Positions 45,352 through 54,964 of a DNA stretch of 64,000 nucleotides are shown one piece after another. Every line of letters starts with the position of its first letter. The stretch's first letter is position 1. The stretch is from the NCBI GenBank assembly GCA_963710815.1, contig CAVQCA010000157.1, positions 1 to 64,000 of the forward strand. Direction: 5' to 3'. The stretch is from CAVQCA01 sp963710815. GTDB taxonomy: Bacteria; Pseudomonadota; Gammaproteobacteria; UBA9214. The translations under genes were made by a program, and so were the position numbers. The notes under the pieces were generated by a model. It saw nothing but the letters and a program-made list of their open reading frames with translations. It was not told the DNA's origin and searched no databases.

Positions 45352-46998
45352 CTAGCCAGGCAGCAGGCCTCTTGCACCCATGATCAGACCGGCAGCCATG
45401 GCCCCGAGGGTCAACCCGCTCCAACCGCCGCGCTTCTCGGTAATCAGCAGCTCGCTGGCGTAGAACAGAACTATCATCTGTACGACGAAAGCAACACTGC
45501 CGCTACCCCACAGATGACCACGCGAGATGATCAATACCGCCAGCAGGCAAAAGGCTACCAGATAATCGGTCGCCGTCAGCTCGAACTCGATCTTGCGCCG
45601 GCGCGGCGAAAACTTCACGGCCGCTGCAAATGCGACCGCTATCAGGACAAAGAACAGCGCTTCCGCCAACTCAGCATAACCTGACCAGTAGTGTGGCTGG
45701 TAAGTCGCCCAAAGATAGCCGACCTGGGCGGTGATGATATAAATCATGGCCCGGTGGAGTAGCGTGTGAAAACGCCTGCGCGCTACAAGATCAAGCATGA
45801 TCATGGCGGACACCAGCAGCGAAGTCTTGGCGAAATAATCGGGCACGTAGGCAACGAACAGGCTGCCGGCTACCATGAAAAACGGGATACTCACGGACAG
45901 GTAGCGGCGTGGAAGAACCACAAGGAGGTTCCTGAGCGCGTCATGATCCATAACCCTGGCATGGTCCGGATGGTGCGCCGGTTTCTTGAGTTTCCAGCCA
46001 CTACGCTCCGCGATATGGATTGCGGCGAATATCACCAGGCAATAGGCCAGGTATACGCCCGTAACAAGAATATCGGGCCCCTCGCGCAGCAGCACTCCGG
46101 TTGTCACGAAGATCATCTGCAGCGAATAGATGATAATCACCGATTCACGATGGACAAAGCCGAGATCGAGAAGGCGATGGTGTATATGATTGCGCGTCGC
46201 GCGGAAGATATTCATGCCACCGCGGGCTCGCTTGAACAGAACCACCAGAATATCCGCGATTGGCAGGCCCAGTAACAGCAGCACAACGGCCGGACTGAGA
46301 TCGGTGTCAACTCTTTGGGTGAGCAGAATGGCAAGAAATGCCAGTGTATAACCGATGAACTGGCTGCCGGAGTCCCCCATGAACACCCGCGCCGGGTAGG
46401 TGTTATAGCGCAGGAATCCCAGGATACTGCCTACGACCGTAAAGGCGATGGTCAATGTCAGATAGCCATCCGTGGCGAAAAACGCCAGCAATCCGATAGC
46501 CCCGAGGCTGAAAAGCGATTCGCCACCGGCCAGACCGTCCAGACCATCCGAGTGGTTGATGGCATTGATCATGCCTACAATTGCAAACAGGGTGAAGGCA
46601 GTGCCGAAGCCCGGAGAGACTTCTCCTCCCGGTACAAACGGGAACCGTATTACATATAAATCCCCGTAGATTATTACGATCAGTGCGGCAATAAACTGTC
46701 CGACAAACTTGGGATAATGGCCGATTTCGTAAACATCGTCCCACAGACCGAAGATAAACAGCACACAGGCCCCGTAAACGTACGCCAGAGTCGTATTATC
46801 GGGCGTGAGCAACAGCAAGAGAGGCACCAGGCTGCCGATGACGATACCGATTCCGCCAACCCTGGGGATGGGGGTGGCATGGATTTTACGCTGAGTGGGG
46901 ATATCCACCAGCCTGAAACGTGGTGCAAACCGGGACATCAGTGGTATCAGCACCATACTGATGTCCATTGCCGCAACCAACGCCACGAGATTATTCAT
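45352..46998 (-). CDS. WecA-like polyprenyl-phosphate glycosyl-1-phosphate transferase
   Basis: 548 residues. The N-terminal ~330 residues are a WecA/TagO-type enzyme: RKIHATPIPRVGGIGIVIG, LWDDVYEIGHYPKF, the catalytic NHSDGLDGLAGG, FMGDSGSQFIGY and HIHHRLLDLG. A C-terminal ~200-residue extension of further membrane helices is not part of WecA and is unexplained. It should start glycan synthesis by linking a sugar phosphate to undecaprenyl phosphate. First gene of the minus-strand polysaccharide operon; GGAG ribosome site. Confidence 0.9.
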   Translation of the reverse strand: MNNLVALVAAMDISMVLIPLMSRFAPRFRLVDIPTQRKIHATPIPRVGGIGIVIGSLVPLLLLLTPDNTTLAYVYGACVLFIFGLWDDVYEIGHYPKFVGQFIAALIVIIYGDLYVIRFPFVPGGEVSPGFGTAFTLFAIVGMINAINHSDGLDGLAGGESLFSLGAIGLLAFFATDGYLTLTIAFTVVGSILGFLRYNTYPARVFMGDSGSQFIGYTLAFLAILLTQRVDTDLSPAVVLLLLGLPIADILVVLFKRARGGMNIFRATRNHIHHRLLDLGFVHRESVIIIYSLQMIFVTTGVLLREGPDILVTGVYLAYCLVIFAAIHIAERSGWKLKKPAHHPDHARVMDHDALRNLLVVLPRRYLSVSIPFFMVAGSLFVAYVPDYFAKTSLLVSAMIMLDLVARRRFHTLLHRAMIYIITAQVGYLWATYQPHYWSGYAELAEALFFVLIAVAFAAAVKFSPRRRKIEFELTATDYLVAFCLLAVLIISRGHLWGSGSVAFVVQMIVLFYASELLITEKRGGWSGLTLGAMAAGLIMGARGLLPG

Positions 46999-47519
46999 TG
47001 TGCTCCATATTGATAACCGTCACAGAGACGTTACGAGCGATACGACCCATGACAAGGTATTGGTTTTTTTGAAGCATCACCCGTACCGAGGCCACGCTGA
47101 ATTCCAATTTCGGTCCTGCCAGGCATGCTATCGGCCCGAGAACTCTCCTGCTTGAACGGTTGCTGATTTGATATTAGGGAGAAAGCCCGGGGATTGGCAG
47201 GCTTAGGGAAGGATGTCCCGGAGGATATATCCACAAATCAGAGTGCATCGTAATTCCTGATTGTAACCCGGGTACCGGTCTGGCCCGGGCGGTATAGCAA
47301 ACACGGCGTGAAAACGAGTGCAACAGACTACTCCCGAGTCCGAAAGATGCTGGACCACTGCTGGGTTCTGTGCATTGCTCACTTTGCCGGGGTAAATATG
47401 CCAGATTGTGGGACAAGGATATCGCACTCCTTTCGGGAGAATCAACCACAAGAAACCCACCCTGGAGCCGCCCGAGTCGTGATTCATGCGTCCCTCCGGC
47501 CGCAACCCGGCGCATCGCC
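46999..47519. other. Intergenic region between wecA-like and pstB
   Basis: Probably the promoter of the minus-strand polysaccharide operon. Short ORFs here are not convincing. A GGCGGTAT stretch at about 47289 resembles the core of an ops element but is on the wrong strand. Confidence 0.35.
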
Positions 47520-48347
47520 TCAACCATAGCGCCCGGTGATGTAATCTTCCGTCTGCTGCTTTTCGGGTTTGGTGAACATCTTCTCGGTCTCACTGAACTC
47601 CACCAGGCGGCCCAGGTACATGAACCCGGTATAGTCGGAGACCCGCGCTGCTTGCTGCATGTTGTGGGTGACGATGGCGATGGTGTAGTCTTCCTTCAGT
47701 TCGTGTACCAGCTCCTCGATGCGCAGCGTGGAAATGGGATCCAGGGCCGAGGCCGGTTCGTCGAGCAACAGCACCTCCGGCCTGACCGCAACGGCGCGCG
47801 CGATACACAAACGCTGCTGCTGGCCGCCGGAGAGCTGCGTGCCGTTCTGGCGCAGGATATTCTTCACCTCGTCCCACAGCGCCGCCTTGCGCAAGGCCCA
47901 CTCCACCCGCTCATCCATGTCGCCTCTGCCGAGCCGTTCATAAAGCCGCACCCCGAATGCCACGTTGTCGTAGATCGACATGGGAAACGGCGTAGGCTTC
48001 TGAAACACCATGCCGACCTTGGCCCGCAACCGGTTGAGATCCTGGCGAGGATCGAGAATGTTCTGGTCGTCCAGGATAATCTCACCCTCCGCACGCTGTC
48101 CGTGGTAAAGGTTGTAGATCCGGTTGAAGGCGCGCAAAAGGGTGGACTTGCCGCATCCGGAAGGGCCAATAAACGCGGTGACGCGGCGCTCCGGTACCTC
48201 CAGGCTAATATCGTGCAAGGCCTTGTAGCGGCCATAGTAAAAATTCAGGTTGCGCACCAGGATCTTGCTGGCGGATCGTGTTCCGGCGACCGGGTCGGCA
48301 GTGACTCCGGTCCGCTTGTTGTTGAAAAGCTTGTTCATTGCATGCAT
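47520..48347 (-). CDS. pstB: Phosphate ABC transporter ATPase PstB
   Basis: 275 residues. Walker A FIGPSGCGKSTLLRAFNRIY, Q loop MVFQKPTPFPMSIYDNVAFG, signature LSGGQQQRLCIARAVAVRPE, Walker B VLLLDEPASALDP and switch His in IAIVTHNMQQAARVSDYTGF: all diagnostic of PstB. ATP hydrolysis drives phosphate import through PstAC. Last gene of the operon. No phoU follows; the strand continues into intergenic DNA. Start at MHAMNKLF chosen by family length. Confidence 0.96.
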   Translation of the reverse strand: MHAMNKLFNNKRTGVTADPVAGTRSASKILVRNLNFYYGRYKALHDISLEVPERRVTAFIGPSGCGKSTLLRAFNRIYNLYHGQRAEGEIILDDQNILDPRQDLNRLRAKVGMVFQKPTPFPMSIYDNVAFGVRLYERLGRGDMDERVEWALRKAALWDEVKNILRQNGTQLSGGQQQRLCIARAVAVRPEVLLLDEPASALDPISTLRIEELVHELKEDYTIAIVTHNMQQAARVSDYTGFMYLGRLVEFSETEKMFTKPEKQQTEDYITGRYG

Positions 48348-48375
48348 AGGGATGGCTTCTTTTTGCTGTACACCG

Positions 48376-49287
48376 TCAATGGCTAACGGGACGGCCGCGG
48401 AGCAGGACCCGTACCAGGATATTGAGTACCAGGATACTGGCGGTAATGAGCAGCGCTCCGGCCCATGCAAGATGGTGCCAATCCTCGTAAGGGCTCATGG
48501 CGAACTGGAAAATCACCACCGGCAGATTGGCAATGGGTTGATTGAGAGACGTGCTCCAGAACTGGTTGTTGAGCGCCGTGAACAGCAGCGGCGCGGTCTC
48601 GCCACTGATGCGGGCAACCGCAAGCAGGACGCCGGTCATGATGCCGGCGCGGGCCGCGCGGTATACGACATGCATTACCACCTTCCATTGCGGGGCGCCG
48701 AGCGCAGCGGCCGCTTCCCGCAACGACTCGGGCACCAGCCGCAGCATGTCCTCGGTGGTACGCACCACCACTGGCAGGACGATAAAGGACAGGGCGAGCG
48801 CCCCGGCCCAGCCGGAGAAGTGTCCGGTACGCACCACCACCAGCTCATAGACAAATACGCCGATGATAATGGATGGCGCGCTGAGCAGCACGTCATTCAC
48901 GAAGCGCACCGTCGAGGAAATCCGGCTGTTGCGCCCGAACTCGGCCAGATAAGTCCCCGCCAGCACCCCGGCCGGCGTTCCGATGGCAACCCCGACGCCC
49001 GTCATCAGCAGGCTGCCAAGGATGGCATTTGCCAATCCCCCGGCGCTTCCCGGGGGCGGCGTGCTTTGGGTGAAAACGTCCCATCTCAACCACGGCAGAC
49101 CGGCACTTACCAGCGTCCACAGCAACCAGGCGAGCCAGAACAGGCCGAAGAGCGTTGCAAGCAGAGACAGACCCATGTAGAAAACATTCACCAGGCGACG
49201 CCGCGTGTACAGGCCGATCCTTGTTTGTCGTCTGCGCGACAGCGCACGCTCGATACCCTTTCCTGGTAATTCTTCCGAAGATTGCAT
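48376..49287 (-). CDS. pstA: Phosphate ABC transporter permease PstA
   Basis: 303 residues with six membrane helices. Typical segments: GLANAILGSLLMTGVGVAIG, AGTYLAEFG, SAPSIIIGVFVYEL, LPVVVRTTEDMLRLVPESLR with the EAAxxLGA loop (EAAAALGAPQWKVV), and ARISGETAPLLFTAL. The start at 49287 has GAGGCGG upstream and gives the family length; a longer form from 49389 would overlap pstC by 20 bases. Confidence 0.94.
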   Translation of the reverse strand: MQSSEELPGKGIERALSRRRQTRIGLYTRRRLVNVFYMGLSLLATLFGLFWLAWLLWTLVSAGLPWLRWDVFTQSTPPPGSAGGLANAILGSLLMTGVGVAIGTPAGVLAGTYLAEFGRNSRISSTVRFVNDVLLSAPSIIIGVFVYELVVVRTGHFSGWAGALALSFIVLPVVVRTTEDMLRLVPESLREAAAALGAPQWKVVMHVVYRAARAGIMTGVLLAVARISGETAPLLFTALNNQFWSTSLNQPIANLPVVIFQFAMSPYEDWHHLAWAGALLITASILVLNILVRVLLRGRPVSH

Positions 49288-49369
49288 CCCCACCGCCTCT
49301 AGAAACCTGTTGTCAGGCAGAACCAGTCGCGACAACCAACCTGACGCGGGACGTGAGTCGTGATCGACC

Positions 49370-50335
49370 TCATGTTCGCATCCCTTCATTAGCGGCGAGG
49401 CGCGCCAGCATGAGTTTGGCCAGCGCCAGCACCACTGCCGTAATGCCGAAAAGAATCAATCCGAGAGCGATCAACGATGACGTATACATCTCGCCCACCG
49501 CTTCCGTGAATTCGTTGGCGAGTGCGGAGGAAATGGTATTGCCGGGCATGAACAGCGACGCACTCAGGTTGTGGGCGTTGCCGATGACGAAAGTCACCGC
49601 CATGGTCTCTCCCAGGGCGCGTCCCAGGCCCAGCATAATCCCTCCCACCACACCCACCCGGGCGTAGGGAAACACCACGTTGCGCACCACCTCCCAGGTC
49701 GTGGCTCCCACCCCGTAGGCCGATTCCTTGAGGACTGCGGGCACCACCTCAAACACATCGCGCATAACGGAAGCGACAAACGGGATCACCATCACCGACA
49801 GGATCAACCCGGCGGTAAACACGCCGATTCCCATGGGGGGCCCCTGAAACAGGGCGCCTACCACCGGCCAGTTTCCCAGGTGATCGGTGACCCAGGGTTG
49901 CACATACTCGGCAAAGAGAGGCGCGAAGACGAACAAGCCCCACATGCCGTAAATGATGCTTGGTACCGCCGCCAGCAGCTCCACCGCGATGCCTACCGGT
50001 CGCTTGAGCCAGGGAGGGGCCATCTCCGTGATAAACAACGCAATACCGAAGCTCACGGGTACCGCAATGAGCATGGCAATCAACGAAGTCACCAGGGTTC
50101 CCACGATGGGAACCAGCGCGCCGAACCGCTCGGTAACAGGGTTCCATTCGCTGCTGACGAGGAACCCCGGGCCGAAGCGATCGAGGGCAGGCCATGCACC
50201 CACGGCGAGGGAAGCCAGAATAGCCGCCACCAGGACCAGCACCGCCACGGCAAAAAGCCGGGTTACACCCCGGAATGCCCAGTCCAGGCGCACCGCCCTG
50301 CGTTGCTGAACTAGCGTCCGATCCAGCCGGTCCAC
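49370..50335 (-). CDS. pstC: Phosphate ABC transporter permease PstC
   Basis: 321 residues with six helices. Typical PstC segments: FGALVPIVGTLVTSLIAMLI, AVPSIIYGMWGLFVFAPLF, the coupling loop VPAVLKESAYGVGATTWEVV, and GLGRALGETMAVTFVIGNA. Starts with GTG preceded by TTGGGGGAT. 147 bases separate it from pstS. Confidence 0.95.
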   Translation of the reverse strand: MDRLDRTLVQQRRAVRLDWAFRGVTRLFAVAVLVLVAAILASLAVGAWPALDRFGPGFLVSSEWNPVTERFGALVPIVGTLVTSLIAMLIAVPVSFGIALFITEMAPPWLKRPVGIAVELLAAVPSIIYGMWGLFVFAPLFAEYVQPWVTDHLGNWPVVGALFQGPPMGIGVFTAGLILSVMVIPFVASVMRDVFEVVPAVLKESAYGVGATTWEVVRNVVFPYARVGVVGGIMLGLGRALGETMAVTFVIGNAHNLSASLFMPGNTISSALANEFTEAVGEMYTSSLIALGLILFGITAVVLALAKLMLARLAANEGMRT

Positions 50336-50482
50336 ACTTATCCCCCAACCAAATACAGGTAATAATGCTTAATGCGGAAACACGGGGGGCTGCCTGAAGC
50401 AGCCCCCCGCCATCCCTGTTGGCCCCCATACACCCGGGGCCAAGCCACCATTTCCGGCTTCAGTGCACGGCGATCCCGCCAT

Positions 50483-51551
50483 TTATTGCGCCGCGGACCA
50501 CACCGGCGCACCGTCCGGCCCACTGATAGCGCTGGCCCAGGTCTTTTCCACCAGTTCGACCACATTGGCCGGCATGGGCACGTAATCGAGTCCTTCCGCC
50601 ATCTTCTGGCCGTTATGATACGCCCAGTCGAAGAATTTGAGCACCGCCGCGCCAAGCTTCGGATCGCTGCTGGCTCTTGTAGACCAGGATGAAGGACGCG
50701 CCTGTGATAGGCCAACTCTCCGCGCCCGGCTGGTCGGTCAATACCATATAGAATCCGGGGGCATGGGTCCAGTCCGCGTTCGCGGCGGCGGCCTGGAAGG
50801 TCTCGCTGTTCGGCTCGACGAAATTGCCAGCCTCGTTGCGCAGCTTCACGTGGTTCATCTTGTTCTGCAGGGCATAGGCATACTCCACGTAGCCAATGGA
50901 GCCCTTGAACTGTATCACGTTGGCGGCCACGCCCTCATTGCCCTTGCCACCGTAGCCGACAGGCCAGGATACCGCCTTTTCGTTGCCGACCTTGGACTTC
51001 CACTCCCCGCTTACCTTGCTCAGGTAGTTGGTGAAGATCCAGGTGGTGCCCGAACCATCGGAGCGATGAACCACGGAGATAGCCATACCAGGCAGCTTCA
51101 TACCCGGGTTGAGGCTGGCGATTGCCGGATCGTTCCACTTCTTCACTTTGCCCAGATAAATGTCGGCAAGCACCTTGCCGTCGAGCTTGAGGGCGCCCCG
51201 TTGCACGCCAGGCAGGTTCACTACCGGCACCACACCGCCCATGATCATGGGAAACTGCAGAAGGCCGGACTTGTCCAGGTCATCAGGCTTCAGGGGGGCA
51301 TCCGAGGCGCCGAAGTTAACGGTTCTGGCCTTGATCTGTTTGATGCCGCCACCCGATCCAATGGACTGATAGTTCATCTTGACGCCGGTCCTGGCCGCAT
51401 AGGCCTCGGCCCATTTGGCATAAACCGGGTAGGGAAAGGTTGCGCCGGCTCCGGATATGAACTGCACATCGGCTGCCGCGACGCCGGTAGTGACGGCCCA
51501 GCACGACAGCGCGAACAGCGCGGCCAACCATTTCGCAGCGTGTTTCATCAT
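50483..51551 (-). pseudogene. pstS: Periplasmic phosphate-binding protein PstS, one frameshift near the 3' end
   Basis: Signal peptide (MMKHAAKWLAALFALSCW, cleavage near VAAA) and the phosphate-binding core are intact: ISGAGATFPYPVYAKWAEAY, SIGSGGGIKQI, FGASDAPL, VHRSDGSGTTWIFTNYLSKV. The frame breaks at about 50666. Read through, the ORF ends falsely at 50613, whereas dropping one base restores DPKLGAAVLKFFDWAYHNGQ and a normal end at VWSAAQ (50483). The missing tail forms the closing helices, so a real mutation would probably inactivate this first gene of pstSCAB. AAGGAG ribosome site. Sequencing error is a real possibility. Confidence 0.88.
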
Positions 51552-51654
51552 GATCATCTCCTTGAGTTTTTCGTTTGCATGAGCCGTCCCGGGTGGGGCG
51601 TTCTCAAGCTCGGTTGCCATCCCGAAGGACAGGCGCGACACAATAATGCAGTCA

Positions 51655-51705
51655 TATGTCGATTGTATTACAGCGATGTCACAACTTTATTACGCTAATG
51701 TTACG
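51655..51705 (-). promoter_or_regulatory. Array of Pho boxes upstream of pstS
   Basis: On the minus strand five seven-base repeats occur every 11 bases: CGTAACA, CGTAATA, TGTGACA, TGTAATA, CGACATA. This is the 7+4 layout of the PhoB-binding Pho box (CTGTCAT-n4-CTGTCAT). It ends about 100 bases before the pstS start. Strong evidence for phosphate-starvation induction. Confidence 0.85.
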
Positions 51706-51986
51706 GCTTTATTAGGAGGTAGCATACGAGGGTGGGATCGACGGGGAAAGATCCCTGTGTTGCAGAGAAATTTCCTTTATTAATGAAGACACTCGGATCG
51801 GAGGCCCTGCACCCGTCGACAGCCGCCGGCGCCGGATATGGCCCCGCCTTGAAAACGGGCGCTCGGGCACTCAGCGAAGTCCGCCGCGAACAGGACCAGG
51901 GCGACCGGGGACAGTGAACCGGCTCACGACACGTGTCCGGCCCGGCTGGCACAGGCGGATGCATGAGTAGATTCCCACCTCATTGC
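51706..51986. other. Gene-free stretch between the Pho boxes and the NERD gene region
   Basis: No ORF, RNA or repeat that I can support. Confidence 0.35.
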
Positions 51987-52080
51987 AGGAGACAGACCGC
52001 GTTTCCTGGTCTACTCATTCCCACCCGTACATCCTGTATCGACAGTGGCCTGCTTGATGACGAAACGTGTCCCCAATTAT
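51987..52080. repeat. Degraded family B element
   Basis: GCAGGAGACAGACCGCGTTT on the left and GAAACGTGTCCCCAATTATT on the right, about 50 bases between. The right end overlaps the stop codon of the NERD gene. Confidence 0.6.
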
Positions 52081-52664
52081 TTTAGGGAGTGAGTGAGTTG
52101 TGTCCATGCCGTATGCAGGTCGGCGGGGATGTCCTTCAGCCTGGGACGACGGATTCTGCCACGCAGGTCCTTCACCTGCAGCACATTGGACGGCTTGTCC
52201 TTGGGAAATACGGCATTGTCGATGAACAGGTGCAGCCCCCTGACCGGAATTCCGGGGACAATTACCCTGACGGCGCCGATTTGCCTCAAGAGACCGGCAT
52301 CGGGGTTGGGAAATTTGTAACTGCGGCCGTTGATGACCTGGGTCCATTCATCGGTCCGCGTGCTTCCGAAGATCAGTCCGTCATAGCGTTTGACGCCGAT
52401 CACCAGGACCGCCCCGGCGGCGAGCGCCAGGAAATCGATGCTGGTTTCACCGCCCATTCCGTCCGGCAGATGTACATTGCGCAGCATACGGGCGCCAAGC
52501 CGTTTTGCCGCTCGCCTGATCTGTCGGCTCTCCCGCCAGTAGCGCAGGGAATCACGGAACAGGTACAACAGAATCAGCAGTACCGCCAGGATAATTATCC
52601 CGGCCAGCCGCTGCTGTTCACCTGTGGTGAGGCTCTCTATCCAGGTCGGGAACGCATCCGTCAT
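52077..52664 (-). CDS. NERD-domain membrane-anchored protein
   Basis: 195 residues. One membrane helix at about 20-37 (LAGIIILAVLLILLYLF), then a NERD (nuclease-related) domain: LHGxET-like GMGGETSIDFLALA, VLVIGVKRYDGLIFGSTRTD and WTQVINGRSYKFPNP. The Glu/Asp/Lys residues needed for a PD-(D/E)xK-like core are partly present, so nuclease activity is possible but unproven. Starts at MTDAFPTW; a GTG three codons upstream is an alternative. Confidence 0.8.
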   Translation of the reverse strand: MTDAFPTWIESLTTGEQQRLAGIIILAVLLILLYLFRDSLRYWRESRQIRRAAKRLGARMLRNVHLPDGMGGETSIDFLALAAGAVLVIGVKRYDGLIFGSTRTDEWTQVINGRSYKFPNPDAGLLRQIGAVRVIVPGIPVRGLHLFIDNAVFPKDKPSNVLQVKDLRGRIRRPRLKDIPADLHTAWTQLTHSLK

Positions 52665-52750
52665 GGCCGGCACAGAGCTCGGGATCTACGCGGCGCCGGG
52701 TCCATAGATAATCAGGCGTTTCCGGAGAATACGCTCCCCTCCGGGTCGCT

Positions 52751-53659
52751 TTATCCGTCGACGCCGTGTTCGATCCATTTGCGGATGCGATTGGAGTCGC
52801 CGAACGGCGTCAGCTTCCCATAGGCATTGAGCAGTACGATCACCAGCGACCGGTCGGCGATCTCCGTCTGCATCGCCAGACAACGGCCGGCCTCGTTGAG
52901 GTAGCCGGTCTTGCTCACCTGAATCGTCCAGGCGTTATTTCCCAGCAGGCGGTTGGTATTGACATACTGCAGCGGCCCACGCCCCTTGTAGGGATAGACG
53001 CTGAGTGAGCGTGTGGTGGTCGCCTTGCGGATCAGCGGATACCCCAGGCTGGCGCGCACCATCTTTTCCACGTCACGGGCCGAGGCGACATTGCCGGGAT
53101 TCAGGCCGGCGGGGTCGATGAAACGGCTGGTTTGCATGCCGAGCGAGCCTGCCTTCCGGTTCATGGCCCGTACGAATGCCGCCCTGCCCCCGGGCCAGGT
53201 GCGGGCAAGCGCATTGGCGGCACGGTTTTCAGAAGCCATCAGAGCCAGCCGCAGCAACCGCTCCCGGGACAGTGTGGCCCCGTATTGAAGACGCGAGCCC
53301 GTGAGCTGAATGAGGTCGCGGTCTTCCCTGGTGATCGTGATCCGCTCCTGCAGCGGCAGGGAGCCATCCAGAATCACCATGGCGGTCATGAGCTTGGTGA
53401 TCGATGCAATGGGTTGGGGTTCGTCTGCGTGTTTGGCGTAGACCTCGTTGCCATTCCGGTCCACAACCAGCGCGGCGGCCGATTGGAGTTTGAGGTTTCG
53501 CGGATTCAGCAGCCGCCATACGCCGGCTGTCCCGGAGCTTTCGGGCTGGGCACGGGCAGATGGCGCCAGACTGGAAACCCGCAGAGGCTGCTCTTGCGCG
53601 ATGGTCGTTACTGCCGGGAAAGCGGCGCATAGACAACAGAACAGCAGGAGGTTTTTCAT
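52751..53659 (-). CDS. pbpG: D-alanyl-D-alanine endopeptidase (PbpG-like, S11)
   Basis: 302 residues, signal peptide MKNLLLFCCLCAAFPAVTTI. Active-site motifs: SITK with Ser86 and Lys89, SEN (ASENRAANALA), and KTG (SKTGYLNEAG). Short C-terminal domain, as in PBP7 rather than PBP5/6. It cleaves DD-crosslinks in peptidoglycan. Start at 53659 gives the clean signal peptide; no strong ribosome site is seen. Confidence 0.9.
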   Translation of the reverse strand: MKNLLLFCCLCAAFPAVTTIAQEQPLRVSSLAPSARAQPESSGTAGVWRLLNPRNLKLQSAAALVVDRNGNEVYAKHADEPQPIASITKLMTAMVILDGSLPLQERITITREDRDLIQLTGSRLQYGATLSRERLLRLALMASENRAANALARTWPGGRAAFVRAMNRKAGSLGMQTSRFIDPAGLNPGNVASARDVEKMVRASLGYPLIRKATTTRSLSVYPYKGRGPLQYVNTNRLLGNNAWTIQVSKTGYLNEAGRCLAMQTEIADRSLVIVLLNAYGKLTPFGDSNRIRKWIEHGVDG

Positions 53660-54149
53660 CGTTAAGGCACCGATAGTCACTCAAGCCGGGAACCCTGGTC
53701 GAGTCAGGCCCAGTCCCCCAACCGCAACCGGACTCCCGCCGGCTCGCCATATCCTGCCGGAACCGGCATGGTCCGGCAACATTTATGACGGCAGCCATAC
53801 CAAATCTCTTGAACAGCAACAAGCAGCACAAACTTTTTGTTATCGAACACCCCTAACAAACATACGGAAAGCGATACCGGCGCGGGCAGGATCGGGGCAC
53901 GGTAAACCGTGCTCATGCGGATCCTCTCATGACGGCCATGGAGCGGAACACCACTATCCTGCCGGATGCTACAGGAGTAATGTTTACCGGGCCGGTCGTC
54001 GCCGTAGCCGTACGGGCCGTGCAGCGGGCACGGGAGAATTCGTATGGCGCGAATTCAGACAGGGAAGGTCGCCGGCAGCCGGAACAGTTACCTTTCGACA
54101 TATTCGGAAAACACGTCCCCCTTTACCGCTCGGGCAGAACAATGAATTC
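53660..54149. other. Intergenic region between pbpG and the ZIP gene
   Basis: 490 bp with promoter regions of the divergent genes. A 74-aa ORF at 53929-54153 lacks support. In-frame upstream sequence of the ZIP gene is not conserved-looking. Confidence 0.35.
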
Positions 54150-54887
54150 ATGAACGCCGTATTCATGTCGCTTGCGACATTCCTTTCCACCCTGACAGGC
54201 GGGCTCTTCGCGTTCAAGTTTCGCGACCGGCTGCACTTCATCCTGAGCTTCACCGCCGGCGTGCTTCTTGGCGTAGTGAGCTTCGATATCCTCCCCGAGA
54301 TCTTCGGCCTGGCCAGCGAACACGGCGCTGATCCCACCGGTGCGATGGTCGCGCTGGTGTTCGGATTTCTCCTGTTTCACAGCCTCGAGAAATTCGTTCT
54401 GGTGCACCACGTCCACGAGGAAGAATACGCGGAGCATCATCACCCGCGGGTGGGCATGCTCTCCGCCTTTGCCCTGATCGGACACAGCTTCATGGACGGC
54501 GTGGGAATCGGCCTCGCATTCCAGGTGTCGCAGGCGACCGGGATCGTCGTGGCGATCGCCGTGATCGCGCACGACTTCTGTGACGGTCTCAATACGGTCA
54601 GCCTGATGCTCGTTCATCACAACACGACGCTCCGCTCGTTTGCGATGCTCCTGATGGATGCAATGGCCCCGGTCCTGGGCGCAGCCTCCACGCTGCTGTT
54701 CCGGCTGCCCCCCGACTCGCTGATACTCTACCTGGGTTTCTTCGCCGGATTTCTCCTCTACATCGGGGCGTCCGATATCCTGCCCGAGGCGCATTCCCAG
54801 AACCGCCCGGCCATCACCGGCAGCCTCATACTCTTCACCTGTCTGGGCGCGGCATTCATTTTTGCTGCGGTACACCTGGCCAGGTAG
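54150..54887 (+). CDS. ZIP-family metal transporter
   Basis: 245 residues, about eight membrane helices. Metal-site helices are visible: ALIGHSFMDGVGIGLAF (HSxxDG) and AVIAHDFCDGLNTVSLMLVH (HDxxDG), with a His-rich loop HHVHEEEYAEHHHPR between helices 3 and 4. Zinc, iron or manganese import is expected; the metal is not predictable. Start ATG at 54150 is chosen by family length; its ribosome site is weak. Confidence 0.88.
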   Translation: MNAVFMSLATFLSTLTGGLFAFKFRDRLHFILSFTAGVLLGVVSFDILPEIFGLASEHGADPTGAMVALVFGFLLFHSLEKFVLVHHVHEEEYAEHHHPRVGMLSAFALIGHSFMDGVGIGLAFQVSQATGIVVAIAVIAHDFCDGLNTVSLMLVHHNTTLRSFAMLLMDAMAPVLGAASTLLFRLPPDSLILYLGFFAGFLLYIGASDILPEAHSQNRPAITGSLILFTCLGAAFIFAAVHLAR

Positions 54888-54964
54888 CCCAGAACAGGAT
54901 GTAATTACTGCACCCGTTGTGGTAAAAAACGGTTTCCAGTCCTCTCAAGAACTGCGCCTGCTTC

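Noticed and set aside
47280..47300. JUMPstart/ops-like GGCGGTAT
   Set aside because: Last base differs from GGCGGTAG and it faces away from the polysaccharide genes.
53929..54153. 74-aa ORF before the ZIP gene
   Set aside because: No homology recognised and it overlaps the ZIP start; likely leader DNA.
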